From: an uncultured Sulfitobacter sp. | Lineage (GTDB): Bacteria; Pseudomonadota; Alphaproteobacteria; Rhodobacterales; Rhodobacteraceae | Assembly: GCA_947502265.1 (NCBI GenBank) | Contig: CANMZB010000011.1 | Coordinates: 1 to 64,000, forward strand | Length of the DNA: 64,000 bases | Direction: 5' to 3' | Shown: positions 38,293 through 46,751 of the stretch, in pieces | Numbering within the stretch: position 1 is the stretch's first letter | How the letters are laid out: each line of letters opens with the position of its first letter | Position numbers and translations under genes: made by a program | Notes under the pieces: generated by a model | Told to the model about the DNA's origin: nothing | Database searches by the model: none | Seen by the model: the letters and a program-made list of their open reading frames with translations, nothing else

Positions 38293-38700
38293 ATGTCAGA
38301 TCTCACACAGGACACAGACTGGTACAGCCCCGAGGTTGCAACCTTCGGTGACCGTGTCGCGGCCGCGCGCGAGGCGGCCGGGATGAATCAGGCCCAGCTG
38401 GCCAAGCGGCTGGGCGTTCGCCATAACACCTTGCGTGGCTGGGAAGACGACATTTCCGAACCACGCGCCAACCGGCTTTCGATGCTGGCGGGGCTGCTCA
38501 ATGTTTCGATGATGTGGCTGATCAACGGCGAGGGCGAAGGATTGGACGGGCCAGACCAAACGCCGCTGGCCAGCACCGATGCCGCCGGATTGCTAGCCGA
38601 AATGCGCGTCCTGCGTGAAGAAATGAGTGACAATGCGAAGAAAATGGGCCGACTGGAAAAGCGTCTGCGCACCCTTCTCAAGGAGATGAACGATGCTTGA
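38293..38700 (+). CDS. XRE-family HTH regulator with coiled-coil tail
   Basis: 135 residues. A Cro/C1-type helix-turn-helix occupies about residues 19-75 (FGDRVAAAREAAGMNQAQLA, LGVRHNTLRGWEDDISEPRA). The C-terminal 45 residues are a heptad-rich helix (LLAEMRVLREEMSDNAKKMG, LEKRLRTLLKEM), suggesting a coiled-coil dimer. Target genes are unknown. AAAGGAGA upstream supports the start at 38293. The stop overlaps the sdhE start by 8 bases, so the pair is translationally coupled. Confidence 0.88.
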   Translation: MSDLTQDTDWYSPEVATFGDRVAAAREAAGMNQAQLAKRLGVRHNTLRGWEDDISEPRANRLSMLAGLLNVSMMWLINGEGEGLDGPDQTPLASTDAAGLLAEMRVLREEMSDNAKKMGRLEKRLRTLLKEMNDA

Positions 38701-38983
38701 ATTGCCTCATCCCAAGCCCCCCGCAGACGAGCTGCACGAGACACGTCTCAAGCGGCTTGCCATGCGTTCAATGCGGCGCGGTATCAAGGAAATGGACCTG
38801 ATCCTGCATGCCTATGCAACCGAGCGGCTGACGGTGATGTCAGACGCGGATCTGGCGCTGTACGATGATCTGCTCAACGAGAATGATCATGATTTGTACC
38901 AGTGGGTGACCGGACAGTTCGCGGCCAAGCCACAATACACCACGATGATCGGCGATATTCAGGAACATATTGCCGGAAATTAA
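38693..38983 (+). CDS. sdhE: SdhE, FAD assembly factor for succinate dehydrogenase
   Basis: A 96-residue helical protein that helps attach FAD covalently to SdhA (also to fumarate reductase). The key RxxRRGxxE motif is present as RSMRRGIKEMDLIL (residues 25-38), and the family's later YDDLLNENDHDLYQWVTGQ pattern follows. Length is typical. It overlaps the XRE gene by 8 bases and precedes the ldtR-like gene. Confidence 0.93.
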   Translation: MLELPHPKPPADELHETRLKRLAMRSMRRGIKEMDLILHAYATERLTVMSDADLALYDDLLNENDHDLYQWVTGQFAAKPQYTTMIGDIQEHIAGN

Positions 38984-39072
38984 GGCCGAAATACGGTCTT
39001 TTCAGGTTTAACGAAATATTCTGTTTTATTCTCCATTTTCAGGCTCAGTGTCATAATGAGTCGGAGAGTAGT

Positions 39073-39573
39073 ATGAGCATTCAAGGTTCCACTGGCCTGC
39101 CAGCCGGCGAGAAGGGCTTCATGGTCGGGTATCTGGAGGCGCTGTCGCTGGTCGAGCGGTTGCACCGTCTGTTGCTGGACGTGATAAAGGACGAATTCGA
39201 GAGGGTCGGGGTATTAGAGATCAACGCCGTGCAGGCGTTGTTGCTGTTCAACATCGGCGATAACGAAGTGACTGCAGGAGAGCTGAAAAGCCGCGGGTAC
39301 TATCAGGGCAGCAATGTCAGTTATAACCTCAAGAAGCTGGTGGAAATGGGCTATATGCACCACCAGCGCTGCGAGATTGACCGCCGCTCGGTACGGGTGC
39401 GCCTGACGGAGAAGGGGCGTTATATCCGCGATGTTGTCGCAAATCTGTTTGGGCGCCACGCGGACGGACTTGAGGACAAGGGTGTTCTCGGGCCGGAAGG
39501 CGTTGTCGAGATTACAGCCTCGCTGCGGCGGGTTGAACGGTACTGGACCGATCAGATCAGATACATCTATTGA
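39073..39573 (+). CDS. ldtR: LdtR-type MarR family regulator
   Basis: A winged-helix dimeric regulator of 166 residues. The recognition-helix region TAGELKSRGYYQGSNVSYNL with KKLVEMGYMHHQRCEIDRRS, and the wing VRVRLTEKGRYIRDVV, follow the alphaproteobacterial LdtR family, whose members in Liberibacter and rhizobia control L,D-transpeptidase genes and osmotic or cell-wall tolerance. No L,D-transpeptidase gene is adjacent here. Start at 39073 is supported by GGAGAG upstream. The AT-rich 89 bases before it should contain the promoter. Confidence 0.87.
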   Translation: MSIQGSTGLPAGEKGFMVGYLEALSLVERLHRLLLDVIKDEFERVGVLEINAVQALLLFNIGDNEVTAGELKSRGYYQGSNVSYNLKKLVEMGYMHHQRCEIDRRSVRVRLTEKGRYIRDVVANLFGRHADGLEDKGVLGPEGVVEITASLRRVERYWTDQIRYIY

Positions 39574-40107
39574 ACAGTAAAGCCCCGCCCGCGTAGCGAG
39601 GGAAGAGGGAGAGCCATGGTTGTTCTGCCAAGATCAGCCAAGGCTCTCCGGGTACTTCTGCACTTGCGATTATCGCTCCCGCGCCAGCCTCGAACTCCTG
39701 CCCGCTAATTGGTGGCGCAACGAGAAACGGCTTGTCATGCAGGACGCACCAGACGTCCGGATCTGTGTTTGTGATTTTGCCAAAGGACAGAGCGCGGGTT
39801 CAATAACTGCGGATCAGCAGGAGAAATCCACGTCTCTCGGGTGTTTGCGCCGTGACGCACAGTTTGCGCTGACAGGGTGCGATGATTCGGCTGACCGTGA
39901 TCACGAAGGTATCGCGTTTGATCCTGATGCGGCGTGACCGCGACCTGCTCAAAGTGGGGCGGGACTGCGTTACGGGCGCAGTTGTGGGAGGTCGCCTGAA
40001 AATCAAGATATTTGCACCACCGGCGGGCGTGTCTTTGCCTGGAAGCGATTGATGGGCCAGCTTACGCCGCCCTCGCGCGATAATCGCGGCTGAAAGAAAC
40101 GCGCAGA
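39574..40107. other. Gene-free 534 bases with an inverted repeat
   Basis: No convincing gene on either strand. Near the ldtR end two 12-base arms (39608-39619 and 39638-39649, GGAGAGCC with TGG against CCA with GGCTCTCC, one mismatch) form a stem with an 18-base loop. The rest has no recognisable homology; codon bias and start sites of the open frames are poor. It may be a decayed gene. Confidence 0.5.
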
Positions 40108-40821
40108 TCAGCGCCGCGACAGGACCATGCCGTCCAGCTCGCGCAGCAGTTTGATCTGCATCGCTTCGGCATAGGCTTCGAAGCCGAGGGCCGTTTCGAC
40201 GAAGGCATCGGCGCCGAGAATGACTTCGGCGGAAAAATAGGCCGCCAGTTCGCCGATTCCCGTCTGACTCAGGTTGCCATCACGCGCAGCTTCCGCGCCG
40301 ATCACCAGAGCGTTGATTGTGATGTCTTTTGTTGCCAGTATCGTTTTTACGGTGCGCGGGCGTGGGCCAAGATTGCTTTTGCCGTCACCGGAAATATCCA
40401 GCGTCTTTTTCCAGCAATCGGGCGCATTGGCGAGGTGCCGCGCACCCAGCGACATGGCCACGCCAAGCGCCGTGCCCGGGGTGGCATCGGGGCGGCGTTC
40501 GATGTTGGCGAGCGTTGCAATCACGGTGTTCAGGGCTTCGGCATCCGTGATCATAGACCATGGCACCAGCGTCATCTGGTCTTGCGGGCCGCTCCATTCA
40601 TACACCAAAAGCGCAACAGGCGTTTTTGGTTGTTCCAGCAGCGCCGCGCGGACGGAGGCGCTATCGAGCGCCTGCGCCAACCCGTCCATTTGCAGCCGGT
40701 ATTCGCGGGCATCGACCGATCCGGACACGTCCAGCCCCAGCGCCAATGCCTGCCGACAGGGGGCAGCGGCAAAAGCCGGTAGGGCTGTCAGCATCCAGAT
40801 TAAGGCGAGGCTCCGGATCAT
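40108..40821 (-). CDS. Secreted DUF1194 protein with a von Willebrand factor A-like domain
   Basis: A 237-residue protein with a signal peptide (MIRSLALIWMLTALPAFAAA). The MIDAS motif DVSGS at residues 31-35, a Thr region DATPGTALGVAMSLGA and KKTLDISGDGKSNLGPRP (second metal loop) show the VWA fold, matching DUF1194. These domains bind proteins through a divalent metal; the partner is unknown. The gene ends where the unexplained 534-base region begins, and the VOC gene lies 7 bases upstream. Confidence 0.88.
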   Translation of the reverse strand: MIRSLALIWMLTALPAFAAAPCRQALALGLDVSGSVDAREYRLQMDGLAQALDSASVRAALLEQPKTPVALLVYEWSGPQDQMTLVPWSMITDAEALNTVIATLANIERRPDATPGTALGVAMSLGARHLANAPDCWKKTLDISGDGKSNLGPRPRTVKTILATKDITINALVIGAEAARDGNLSQTGIGELAAYFSAEVILGADAFVETALGFEAYAEAMQIKLLRELDGMVLSRR

Positions 40822-40828
40822 CGGGTGT

Positions 40829-41263
40829 TCACCAGCTGCCGGTGTTTTCCATCGAGACCCAAGGCTCCTGCGGCTTCAACGCGTCACCCTCTTGCAACAG
40901 TTCGATCGAGATGTTGTCGGGAGAACGGATAAAAGCCATATGCCCGTCGCGGGGAGGGCGATTGATCGTCACGCCGTTGTCCATCAACTTCTGGCACATC
41001 TCGTAAATGTTATCGACCCTATAGGCGAGGTGGCCGAAGTGGCGGCTGTCGTCGGGCAGGGCATCGTCGCCGTCCCAGTTATAGGTTAATTCTACATCCG
41101 CGTGACCGTCCGCCTGACCGGGGGGGCACATGAAAACAAGGGTGAAACGCCCGCCTTCGTTTTCCATGCGGTGACGTTCGTGAAGGCCCAGCAGTTCATA
41201 GAAGGCTTTGGATTTTTCAAGGTCTTTGACCCGCACCATCGTGTGCAGAAATTTGATCGCCAT
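40829..41263 (-). CDS. gloA: Glyoxalase I-like VOC protein
   Basis: 144 residues with the betaalphabetabetabeta repeat of the vicinal oxygen chelate fold. FLHTMVRVKDLEKSKAFYEL supplies the first metal His; VELTYNWDGD, HFGHLAYRVDNIYEMCQKLM and a C-terminal IRSPDNISIELLQEG supply the others. These are the H/E/H/E positions of glyoxalase I, so lactoylglutathione formation from methylglyoxal and glutathione is the likely reaction. Length and motifs fit the proteobacterial Ni-type enzyme. Codes in series with the DUF1194 gene. Confidence 0.88.
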   Translation of the reverse strand: MAIKFLHTMVRVKDLEKSKAFYELLGLHERHRMENEGGRFTLVFMCPPGQADGHADVELTYNWDGDDALPDDSRHFGHLAYRVDNIYEMCQKLMDNGVTINRPPRDGHMAFIRSPDNISIELLQEGDALKPQEPWVSMENTGSW

Positions 41264-41335
41264 GGGTATGCTCCTTTGTGGTATGTGCTGCGATCAATCC
41301 TAGCGTTCCGTGCGGCGGTGTCGAGCACCGCAGCG

Positions 41336-42781
41336 TTAGAACGCGGAGGAGATGCCGATGCTCAGGCCGACGCGGTTGACATCGTAAAGGCCGATATTGC
41401 TGTTTGTGGTCGATGCGCTGAGGCTCAGTGTCGGATTGAAGCCGTAATAGTCGATCCGGTTAAAGGTCGCCGTCACATCCGCCGAAAGCTCCAGATCACG
41501 CCTTCCCGAAGCATCGTGAGGTGACACGCCATAGTCGCGGTAGCTGGTGCCGAGGCCGAATTGCAGTGAGGTGCCAAAGACCGGCCGCCCCAGCACATAA
41601 CCGCTGCGTAAGCGCAGTTCGTTATATTCAAGCGACGCGGTTTGCGAACGTAGTCCTGCGACAGCCGCGCCAAGATAAAGGCCGTTACCATTGGCCAGCT
41701 GTTTGCTCACCCCCGTTGAGATGCTGACGCTTTGGGTGTCCGAACCGCGCTGCGCCTGCCGCAGATCTGTGCTTAGGTCAAAGCGCAGCTTGGTGGTTTG
41801 ATTGGTGTAATAAGTCTGTCCGATGTTGGCGCGCAAAAAGCTGTTGTAGCGCGCACCGCCATAGAAGGTTTGCCCCAGATCCGCCGTCAGGCCGAATTCG
41901 CCGCGCCGGTCTGTCCGCAGCCGTTTGTAGCCGTAGCCCAGCCGCACCGTGCCATAGGCATAGTCATTGCCCGAGATCCCCAAAGGCACGTCACCGTTGG
42001 CGATGCGCGTCGCATCTTGCGCTGCAAGGTCTTTGCGGGACTGGTCCGACAACCGGTAGCTCCGGTAGGACAGGCCCAGTCGCAAATCATGTGCCGTGCG
42101 CTCTGTCTGGTGGAAACGATAGCGCGATTGGATGTCTGCGCCCGCCTCCAACCCTGACAGTGCTTTGGACGCGGCTGTTAACGTCGCTTCGATGCCATCA
42201 GGATTGAACGGGTTGAAAAACTCGTAATACAGCGCCGACGTATCGCGCGCCGAACCGTTATTGATGTTGGAATTGGGCGCAAGCGTGAAGGAAAGCTGCG
42301 TGTGCCATGGATTGCGCCGTTGCACATATTGGAAATCGCGCGCGGCCTGTGCTGCGTGGGCCGGGGTGGGGGCGACCTGTCGCGCACGGCGCAACCAGAT
42401 TTGCGCGCGGGTGCGTTTTTCGTCCGAAGAAAGCGCCTGCGCCATCAGCAGGGCTGCGGTATATTTCTCGTTGTCCGTTTTTGCATGACGCCATCCCGCA
42501 CGGGCGGACTGGCGCGCTTTGCCAAGCTCCCCTTGTTTGCGCAGAGCCGCGGACCGGATCAGATGGGCTGTCACATCGGCAGGGTTGCGCATCAGCAGCG
42601 CATCGGCAAAGGCGATGGCACGCGCCGTATCGCCCCCTTGAAGCGTAAGCTTTGCGGCCTGCTCAAGCTCTTGCGGCGTGACCTGTGCGACATCCTGCGC
42701 CACGACTGTACCGAAAGGCGCAGCAACGATTGCTGCCACGCCCCAAACGTACCTCATGCGCCTGAAAACTCTGCGGTTCAT
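41336..42781 (-). CDS. Slam-like outer-membrane protein (TPR plus DUF560-type barrel)
   Basis: Slam proteins (type XI secretion) move lipoproteins across the outer membrane to the cell surface. The N-terminus has a signal peptide (VWGVAAIVAAPFGTVVAQ) and TPR-like helices from about residue 33 to 155 (QGGDTARAIAFADALLMRNP, ADVTAHLIRSAALRKQGELG). The C-terminal about 310 residues are a beta barrel with alternating residues, beginning HTQLSFTLAPNSNINNGSAR and ending YGFNPTLSLSASTTNSNIG and a terminal Phe (GISSAF). The 481-aa length is close to neisserial Slam1 (about 490). It overlaps the lipoprotein gene by 4 bases (ATGA). Assigned from layout and remembered family phrases, not alignment. Confidence 0.75.
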   Translation of the reverse strand: MNRRVFRRMRYVWGVAAIVAAPFGTVVAQDVAQVTPQELEQAAKLTLQGGDTARAIAFADALLMRNPADVTAHLIRSAALRKQGELGKARQSARAGWRHAKTDNEKYTAALLMAQALSSDEKRTRAQIWLRRARQVAPTPAHAAQAARDFQYVQRRNPWHTQLSFTLAPNSNINNGSARDTSALYYEFFNPFNPDGIEATLTAASKALSGLEAGADIQSRYRFHQTERTAHDLRLGLSYRSYRLSDQSRKDLAAQDATRIANGDVPLGISGNDYAYGTVRLGYGYKRLRTDRRGEFGLTADLGQTFYGGARYNSFLRANIGQTYYTNQTTKLRFDLSTDLRQAQRGSDTQSVSISTGVSKQLANGNGLYLGAAVAGLRSQTASLEYNELRLRSGYVLGRPVFGTSLQFGLGTSYRDYGVSPHDASGRRDLELSADVTATFNRIDYYGFNPTLSLSASTTNSNIGLYDVNRVGLSIGISSAF

Positions 42782-43878
42782 GGTGATGTTGTCGAAGTTT
42801 CCCGATAAACGATAAAGCCGCTGGTATCGCGGACGCCGGCATTCGAATTCTCGATATTGTTTTCCAGAACAAAAACACCGACGATTTCGTCCGGGTCATC
42901 ACCCGAGACGATGGCGTAATAGTTGCCTGTCTCGTACTCGGCCGCATTCCCGTCCTCATCGACAAACTGGCTGATAAGCTCACCTGTCAGATCGCCGTTC
43001 TCGCTCAGCACGCCGGGGCCCACAACAAAACGGGCATCCGGAATGGTGCTCAATCCGGGCGTGATGCTGTTGGCAACGGCTGCGGTAATGTCATTCCCCG
43101 CAAGATCAAGCACCCGGCGGTTGCTCACTGTGCCGCGCACACCGGCGCCATCGTTAAAGTCATCCGTGTCGATGTCGATGCGAACATTGCCGGTAGAATA
43201 CTGCAACCCGCCGGTGCCTTTGAAATCCCGCAACCCGGCCGATTTACCCGTAAACGAGGCCTGAAGTTGCGTGGGCAGGGTAACGCCGTCATCGCGTTGA
43301 TAGATGAAGCCGCCGAAACCGTAGGGGATATAGTTGCCGGTGCGCACGATGGCGAATTGGGTTGCCGCCTGCGTGGTCGCATCGCCATTGGCATCCGCGA
43401 CACGGTTTTTACTGACGCCATAAATTGCGCGATAGCTGAACTGGTCAATCGGTTGTCCGGTCACGGGGTCGTTGGCCAGCGTCGGGGCCTCGTAAACAGC
43501 GAAAGCGCCGTTATTCAGGCTGCTGACCGCTGCGCCGCGCGTGTAGGGTGAATCGCCATCGAACGCGAGGTTGTCCACGGTGAATGTATCATCCGCAGAA
43601 TTATAGGAGATCGCCCGCGCAAAGCCGTTGCCAAGCGTGGCGCTGCTGGCATCTGAATCCAGCACTTCACTGCGAAAGATGCCGGAGCTTGGGGTGGGTG
43701 AAAGAGTGCCGGGAGGCAGGCCATCCGTGGTGATTCCATCGCCGTCCGTCTCGCCGCCGTCTGTCGTGCCACCGTCGCCGGTGGATGGATCGGTATCGGT
43801 CGGATCGTCAAACGGGTTTCCGCCGCTGCACGCGGCCAATCCCGCGACCAGCACGAGGCTGATGATTTTGTTTTTCAC
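42778..43878 (-). CDS. Putative surface lipoprotein, cargo of the Slam-like protein
   Basis: A 366-residue lipoprotein with lipobox LVAGLAAC (Cys17). A flexible stalk of Asp, Thr, Gly and Ser (GGNPFDDPTDTDPSTGDGGT and on, to about residue 60) leads to a domain rich in beta strands and aromatic/glycine turns (YIPYGFGGFIYQRDDG, FKGTGGLQYSTGNVRIDI), ending with LTGELISQFVDEDGNA and EIVGVFVLENN. The late part resembles the small barrel of TbpB/NilC-type Slam substrates. It has a GTG start (43878) after GAGGGCA. It is first in the pair and divergent from thyX. Binding partner unknown. Confidence 0.72.
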   Translation of the reverse strand: MKNKIISLVLVAGLAACSGGNPFDDPTDTDPSTGDGGTTDGGETDGDGITTDGLPPGTLSPTPSSGIFRSEVLDSDASSATLGNGFARAISYNSADDTFTVDNLAFDGDSPYTRGAAVSSLNNGAFAVYEAPTLANDPVTGQPIDQFSYRAIYGVSKNRVADANGDATTQAATQFAIVRTGNYIPYGFGGFIYQRDDGVTLPTQLQASFTGKSAGLRDFKGTGGLQYSTGNVRIDIDTDDFNDGAGVRGTVSNRRVLDLAGNDITAAVANSITPGLSTIPDARFVVGPGVLSENGDLTGELISQFVDEDGNAAEYETGNYYAIVSGDDPDEIVGVFVLENNIENSNAGVRDTSGFIVYRETSTTSP

Positions 43879-44075
43879 AGATCTGCCCTCAAAAGCATTG
43901 CTTATATTTTAATGGAACCTGCCCGCGCGTATCTCCCTTTGTCAACGCCGCTTGCGGGCAGGGGGGCAACAAACCCGGCGACTATGGTGAAAAGACAATA
44001 CCGCATATGGCTGTTCTGATGCGCCTGATATAGTCGCAGACGAATCCAGTTAAACGCCGCGCAAAGGACACCGCC

Positions 44076-44999
44076 ATGCCGCTCGATCCAGAACAACAAG
44101 CCGAAGTCGACGCCCTGCGCGCCACGCCACGCCCCACCTTGCGTGCTGTTTCGCCGGGGATGGAGGCGCATTTGTACAAAGCGCATGATGTGCTGGATCA
44201 CGGGTTCATCCGTGTGATCGACTATATGGGCGACGATTCTGCCATCTGTCAGGCCGCGCGCGTGAGCTATGGCAAAGGCACCAAATCGGTGCAAAACGAC
44301 GAAGGGCTGATCCGCTATCTGATGCGGCACTGGCATTCGACCCCCTTCGAGATGTGCGAGATCAAGTTGCACGTCAAGCTGCCGGTGTTCGTGGCGCGCC
44401 AGTGGATTCGCCACCGCACCGCCAACGTCAATGAATACTCGGCCCGCTATTCTATTCTGGACCGCGAATTTTATATCCCCGAACCAGAGCACATCAACGC
44501 GCAAAGCGTGATTAACAACCAGGGGCGCGGTGGTGTTCTGGAAGGGGCCGAGGCCGCGCGCGTTCTGGAAATCCTCAAAAGCGACAGCACCCGCGCCTAT
44601 GACAACTACCAGTCGATGATCGGCGAAGAGGGACCGGACGGGGAGCCGCAAGACGGCCTCGCGCGCGAACTGGCCCGCATGAACCTGCCCGCCAACATCT
44701 ATACGCAGTGGTATTGGAAGGTCGATCTGCACAACCTGTTCCACTTCCTGCGCCTGCGCGCAGACAGCCACGCCCAATACGAAATCCGCGTCTACGCCGA
44801 TGCCATCTGCAAAGTCGTGGCCGACTGGGTGCCAGCCGCCTACGGCGCGTTCGAGGACTACCGTCTGGGCGGCGCGACCCTGTCCGGCAAGGCGCTGGAC
44901 TGCATCCGCCGGATGCTGAAAGGCGAAGAGGTCACGCAGGAGAACAGTGGCATGAGCAAGGGGGAATGGCGGGAGTTTGAGGGGGTTTTGAAGAGTTAG
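44076..44999 (+). CDS. thyX: Flavin-dependent thymidylate synthase ThyX
   Basis: Makes dTMP from dUMP using methylenetetrahydrofolate, FAD and NADPH. The ThyX motif [14 protein letters not shown] starts at residue 112 (RHRxxSxxExSxR type, with a Thr-Ala variation), and the catalytic Ser122 and flavin-binding [13 protein letters not shown] follow. The 307-aa length fits the family. AAAGGA lies 6 bases upstream. No thyA is in the window, so this may be the sole synthase. Confidence 0.95.
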   Translation: MPLDPEQQAEVDALRATPRPTLRAVSPGMEAHLYKAHDVLDHGFIRVIDYMGDDSAICQAARVSYGKGTKSVQNDEGLIRYLMRHWHSTPFEMCEIKLHVKLPVFVARQWIRHRTANVNEYSARYSILDREFYIPEPEHINAQSVINNQGRGGVLEGAEAARVLEILKSDSTRAYDNYQSMIGEEGPDGEPQDGLARELARMNLPANIYTQWYWKVDLHNLFHFLRLRADSHAQYEIRVYADAICKVVADWVPAAYGAFEDYRLGGATLSGKALDCIRRMLKGEEVTQENSGMSKGEWREFEGVLKS

Positions 45000-45040
45000 T
45001 TAATAATTAATGCCAAAAGTAACGTATTTGGAGATCGATA

Positions 45041-46117
45041 ATGGCGCTTGAGAAGATAACTTTTGGTGAAGCAATCGTTGATGCTAACGCGAAATTTTCT
45101 AAAAAACATCTAATCCTCGGTAATGGGTTCAGCATCGCTTGCCGTCCAAATATTTTTCACTACGGATCAATTTTTGCGGAGGCGGATTTTTCAGGCTATC
45201 CGAACCTTCCACACGTGTTTGAAGCTTTGGAAACACAGGACTTTGAAGTTGCCATTAATTCACTCGAAACAAGCGCTGCGCTTCATCCGATTTACGAGAC
45301 CGAAACTAGCGACGCAGCGGAGCAGATGTTAGCGGATGCTTCAGCGTTGAAGGATATCTTGATAGATACAATCGCGAAAAATCACCCAGAAGGGCCATTC
45401 GACATAAGTGAGCAGGAATTTCAGCATTGCAGAACGTTTTTGGCCAACTTCCTCTCACCCGGTTCTGACGGACATGTATTCACTCTGAACTATGATCTCC
45501 TGCTCTATTGGGCTCTAATGCACAAAGACGATGAGGACACATTTGATCCGAAGCATCTTGTTACAAATGACGGATTCGGTAACGATGAAGATGATGCAGA
45601 TACTGATTATGTGGTTTGGAGGGGAGAGAGCGGGGGGCGTACTGCACGGGTCCATTTCCTACATGGTGCGCTTCATCTTTTCGATGCAGGATATCAACTG
45701 CATAAGTACACATGGATTCGGAACGGTGACCGCCTCTTAGAGCAGGCACGATCAGCAATGGATCAAGGCCTTTTTCCTTTGTTCGTGGCTGAGGGAGAGT
45801 CGTTAAAGAAGCGTGAGAGGATAAACCATAATGCTTATCTTTACCAAGGGTTGAAGTTGCTCGGTAGCAATGTTGATATTAAAACCCATTGTTACTTTAT
45901 TCATGGGCACTCGCTGGCTAAAAACGATGACCACATATTGTGTCGACTTGGACGAGGCCGTTTCAAAAAGATGTATCTAGGGGTTTTTGGGGATCTTAAC
46001 ACTGAAACGAACCAAAATATTTTGAAGCGTGCTCGGGAAATCCAAGCAATGAGAAGTGATTTGCATCCCCTTGAACTGGCCATTTACGACTCCGAGAGTG
46101 CTCATGTTTGGGGTTAA
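45041..46117 (+). CDS. DUF4917 protein with SIR2-like motifs, possible defence effector
   Basis: 358 residues. Motifs in order resemble a SIR2-type NAD-binding fold: HLILGNGFSIACRPN (glycine/serine nucleotide loop), HVFTLNYDLLLYWAL (TxNYD), VHFLHGALHLFD (His-Gly) and IHGHSLAKNDDHILCRLGR (GHSxxxxDxH). DUF4917 is how I know the full-length family; some SIR2-like proteins of this kind degrade NAD+ during phage infection. Codon use is clearly richer in AT than in thyX (e.g. ttt, aaa, gat endings), and repeated hairpins follow. No partner gene is adjacent, so a single-gene system is suggested. Function is inference. Confidence 0.7.
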   Translation: MALEKITFGEAIVDANAKFSKKHLILGNGFSIACRPNIFHYGSIFAEADFSGYPNLPHVFEALETQDFEVAINSLETSAALHPIYETETSDAAEQMLADASALKDILIDTIAKNHPEGPFDISEQEFQHCRTFLANFLSPGSDGHVFTLNYDLLLYWALMHKDDEDTFDPKHLVTNDGFGNDEDDADTDYVVWRGESGGRTARVHFLHGALHLFDAGYQLHKYTWIRNGDRLLEQARSAMDQGLFPLFVAEGESLKKRERINHNAYLYQGLKLLGSNVDIKTHCYFIHGHSLAKNDDHILCRLGRGRFKKMYLGVFGDLNTETNQNILKRAREIQAMRSDLHPLELAIYDSESAHVWG

Positions 46118-46159
46118 TGTTGTTGATATTCTTTCCTAGATGACCTGTATCGAGGCACC

Positions 46160-46186
46160 TTTATCCTCATCGAAAATGAGGATAAA
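46160..46186 (+). terminator. Terminator-like hairpin after the DUF4917 gene
   Basis: An 11-bp stem, TTTATCCTCAT / ATGAGGATAAA, with a CGAAA loop, followed by AAGTTTAGTTGTT, 43 bases after the stop codon. Confidence 0.65.
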
Positions 46187-46214
46187 AGTTTAGTTGTTGA
46201 ACTGAGCACTAAAT

Positions 46215-46292
46215 GCCCAATCTTCGATTGGGCAGCGCCCGAACCGCCCCCACGGGGCGGGCGCTTTGCTTCCCACCCCTCGGTTCGGGCGC
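46215..46292. other. Cluster of nested inverted repeats
   Basis: Three structures overlap. GCCCAATC/GATTGGGC (8 bp, TTC loop) is at 46215-46233. CCGCCCC/GGGGCGG (7 bp, CAC loop) is at 46244-46260. An outer GCGCCCGAACCG/CGGTTCGGGCGC (12 bp) is at 46235-46246 and 46281-46292 and encloses the second. No T-run follows. Could be a structured RNA or a repeated extragenic element; no coding potential. Confidence 0.7.
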
Positions 46293-46410
46293 GGTGATTT
46301 GATTGGACGGTCTGCGCCCAACCGCTCCAAATCAAAGCGCAAATAGCTGGACAGACGTCGCCCCATCCGCAAAACTGGTCCTAACGCACTCAAACGAAAG
46401 GATCATGCGC

Positions 46411-46707
46411 ATGATCAAAGGTATTTCAACGCTCGCTCTACTCGGCTTCATGGCTGCCCTGCCGCAAACCGCAGCGGCGGAGATGAAAGTCTTTCCTTAC
46501 CCGTCGATGGAAAACTACTGCCCGCAAGGCCTGCAACCGGTGACACTTAACGGCACCATTTCTTGCGGCAGGCCGAATGTCGGTATCTCCTACCAGCATG
46601 CGATGGGCCATTCTGTTGCCACGAAAAAGCGGTACAAGGCGCGCGGATACGTCCAGCGCACGCGCGCGAATTGCCCTGTCGGGACCAAAGGTTGCACCTT
46701 CGACTAA
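46411..46707 (+). CDS. Small secreted protein, 98 aa
   Basis: A signal peptide (MIKGISTLALLGFMAALPQTAAAEM) leads to a basic mature domain of about 75 residues with four cysteines in YCPQGLQPVTLNGTISCGRP and ANCPVGTKGCTFD, which could form two disulfides. Unrecognised family. The ATG at 46411 is best placed behind GAAAGGA; an ATG two codons earlier is also possible. It converges with the cold-shock gene across a hairpin. Confidence 0.65.
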   Translation: MIKGISTLALLGFMAALPQTAAAEMKVFPYPSMENYCPQGLQPVTLNGTISCGRPNVGISYQHAMGHSVATKKRYKARGYVQRTRANCPVGTKGCTFD

Positions 46708-46714
46708 CGGCAAC

Positions 46715-46742
46715 CCCCGGCCCAAATCGTTACAGGCCGGGG
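46715..46742. terminator. Hairpin between convergent genes
   Basis: An 8-bp stem CCCCGGCC/GGCCGGGG around a 12-base loop sits between the secreted-protein gene and the cold-shock gene. It could stop both transcripts; there is no T-run. Confidence 0.45.
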
Positions 46743-46751
46743 AAACCTACC

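Noticed and set aside
39620-39937. Open frame of 105 codons in the gap after ldtR
   Set aside because: Begins at a non-ATG codon, has no ribosome-binding site, poor codon bias and no recognisable motif.
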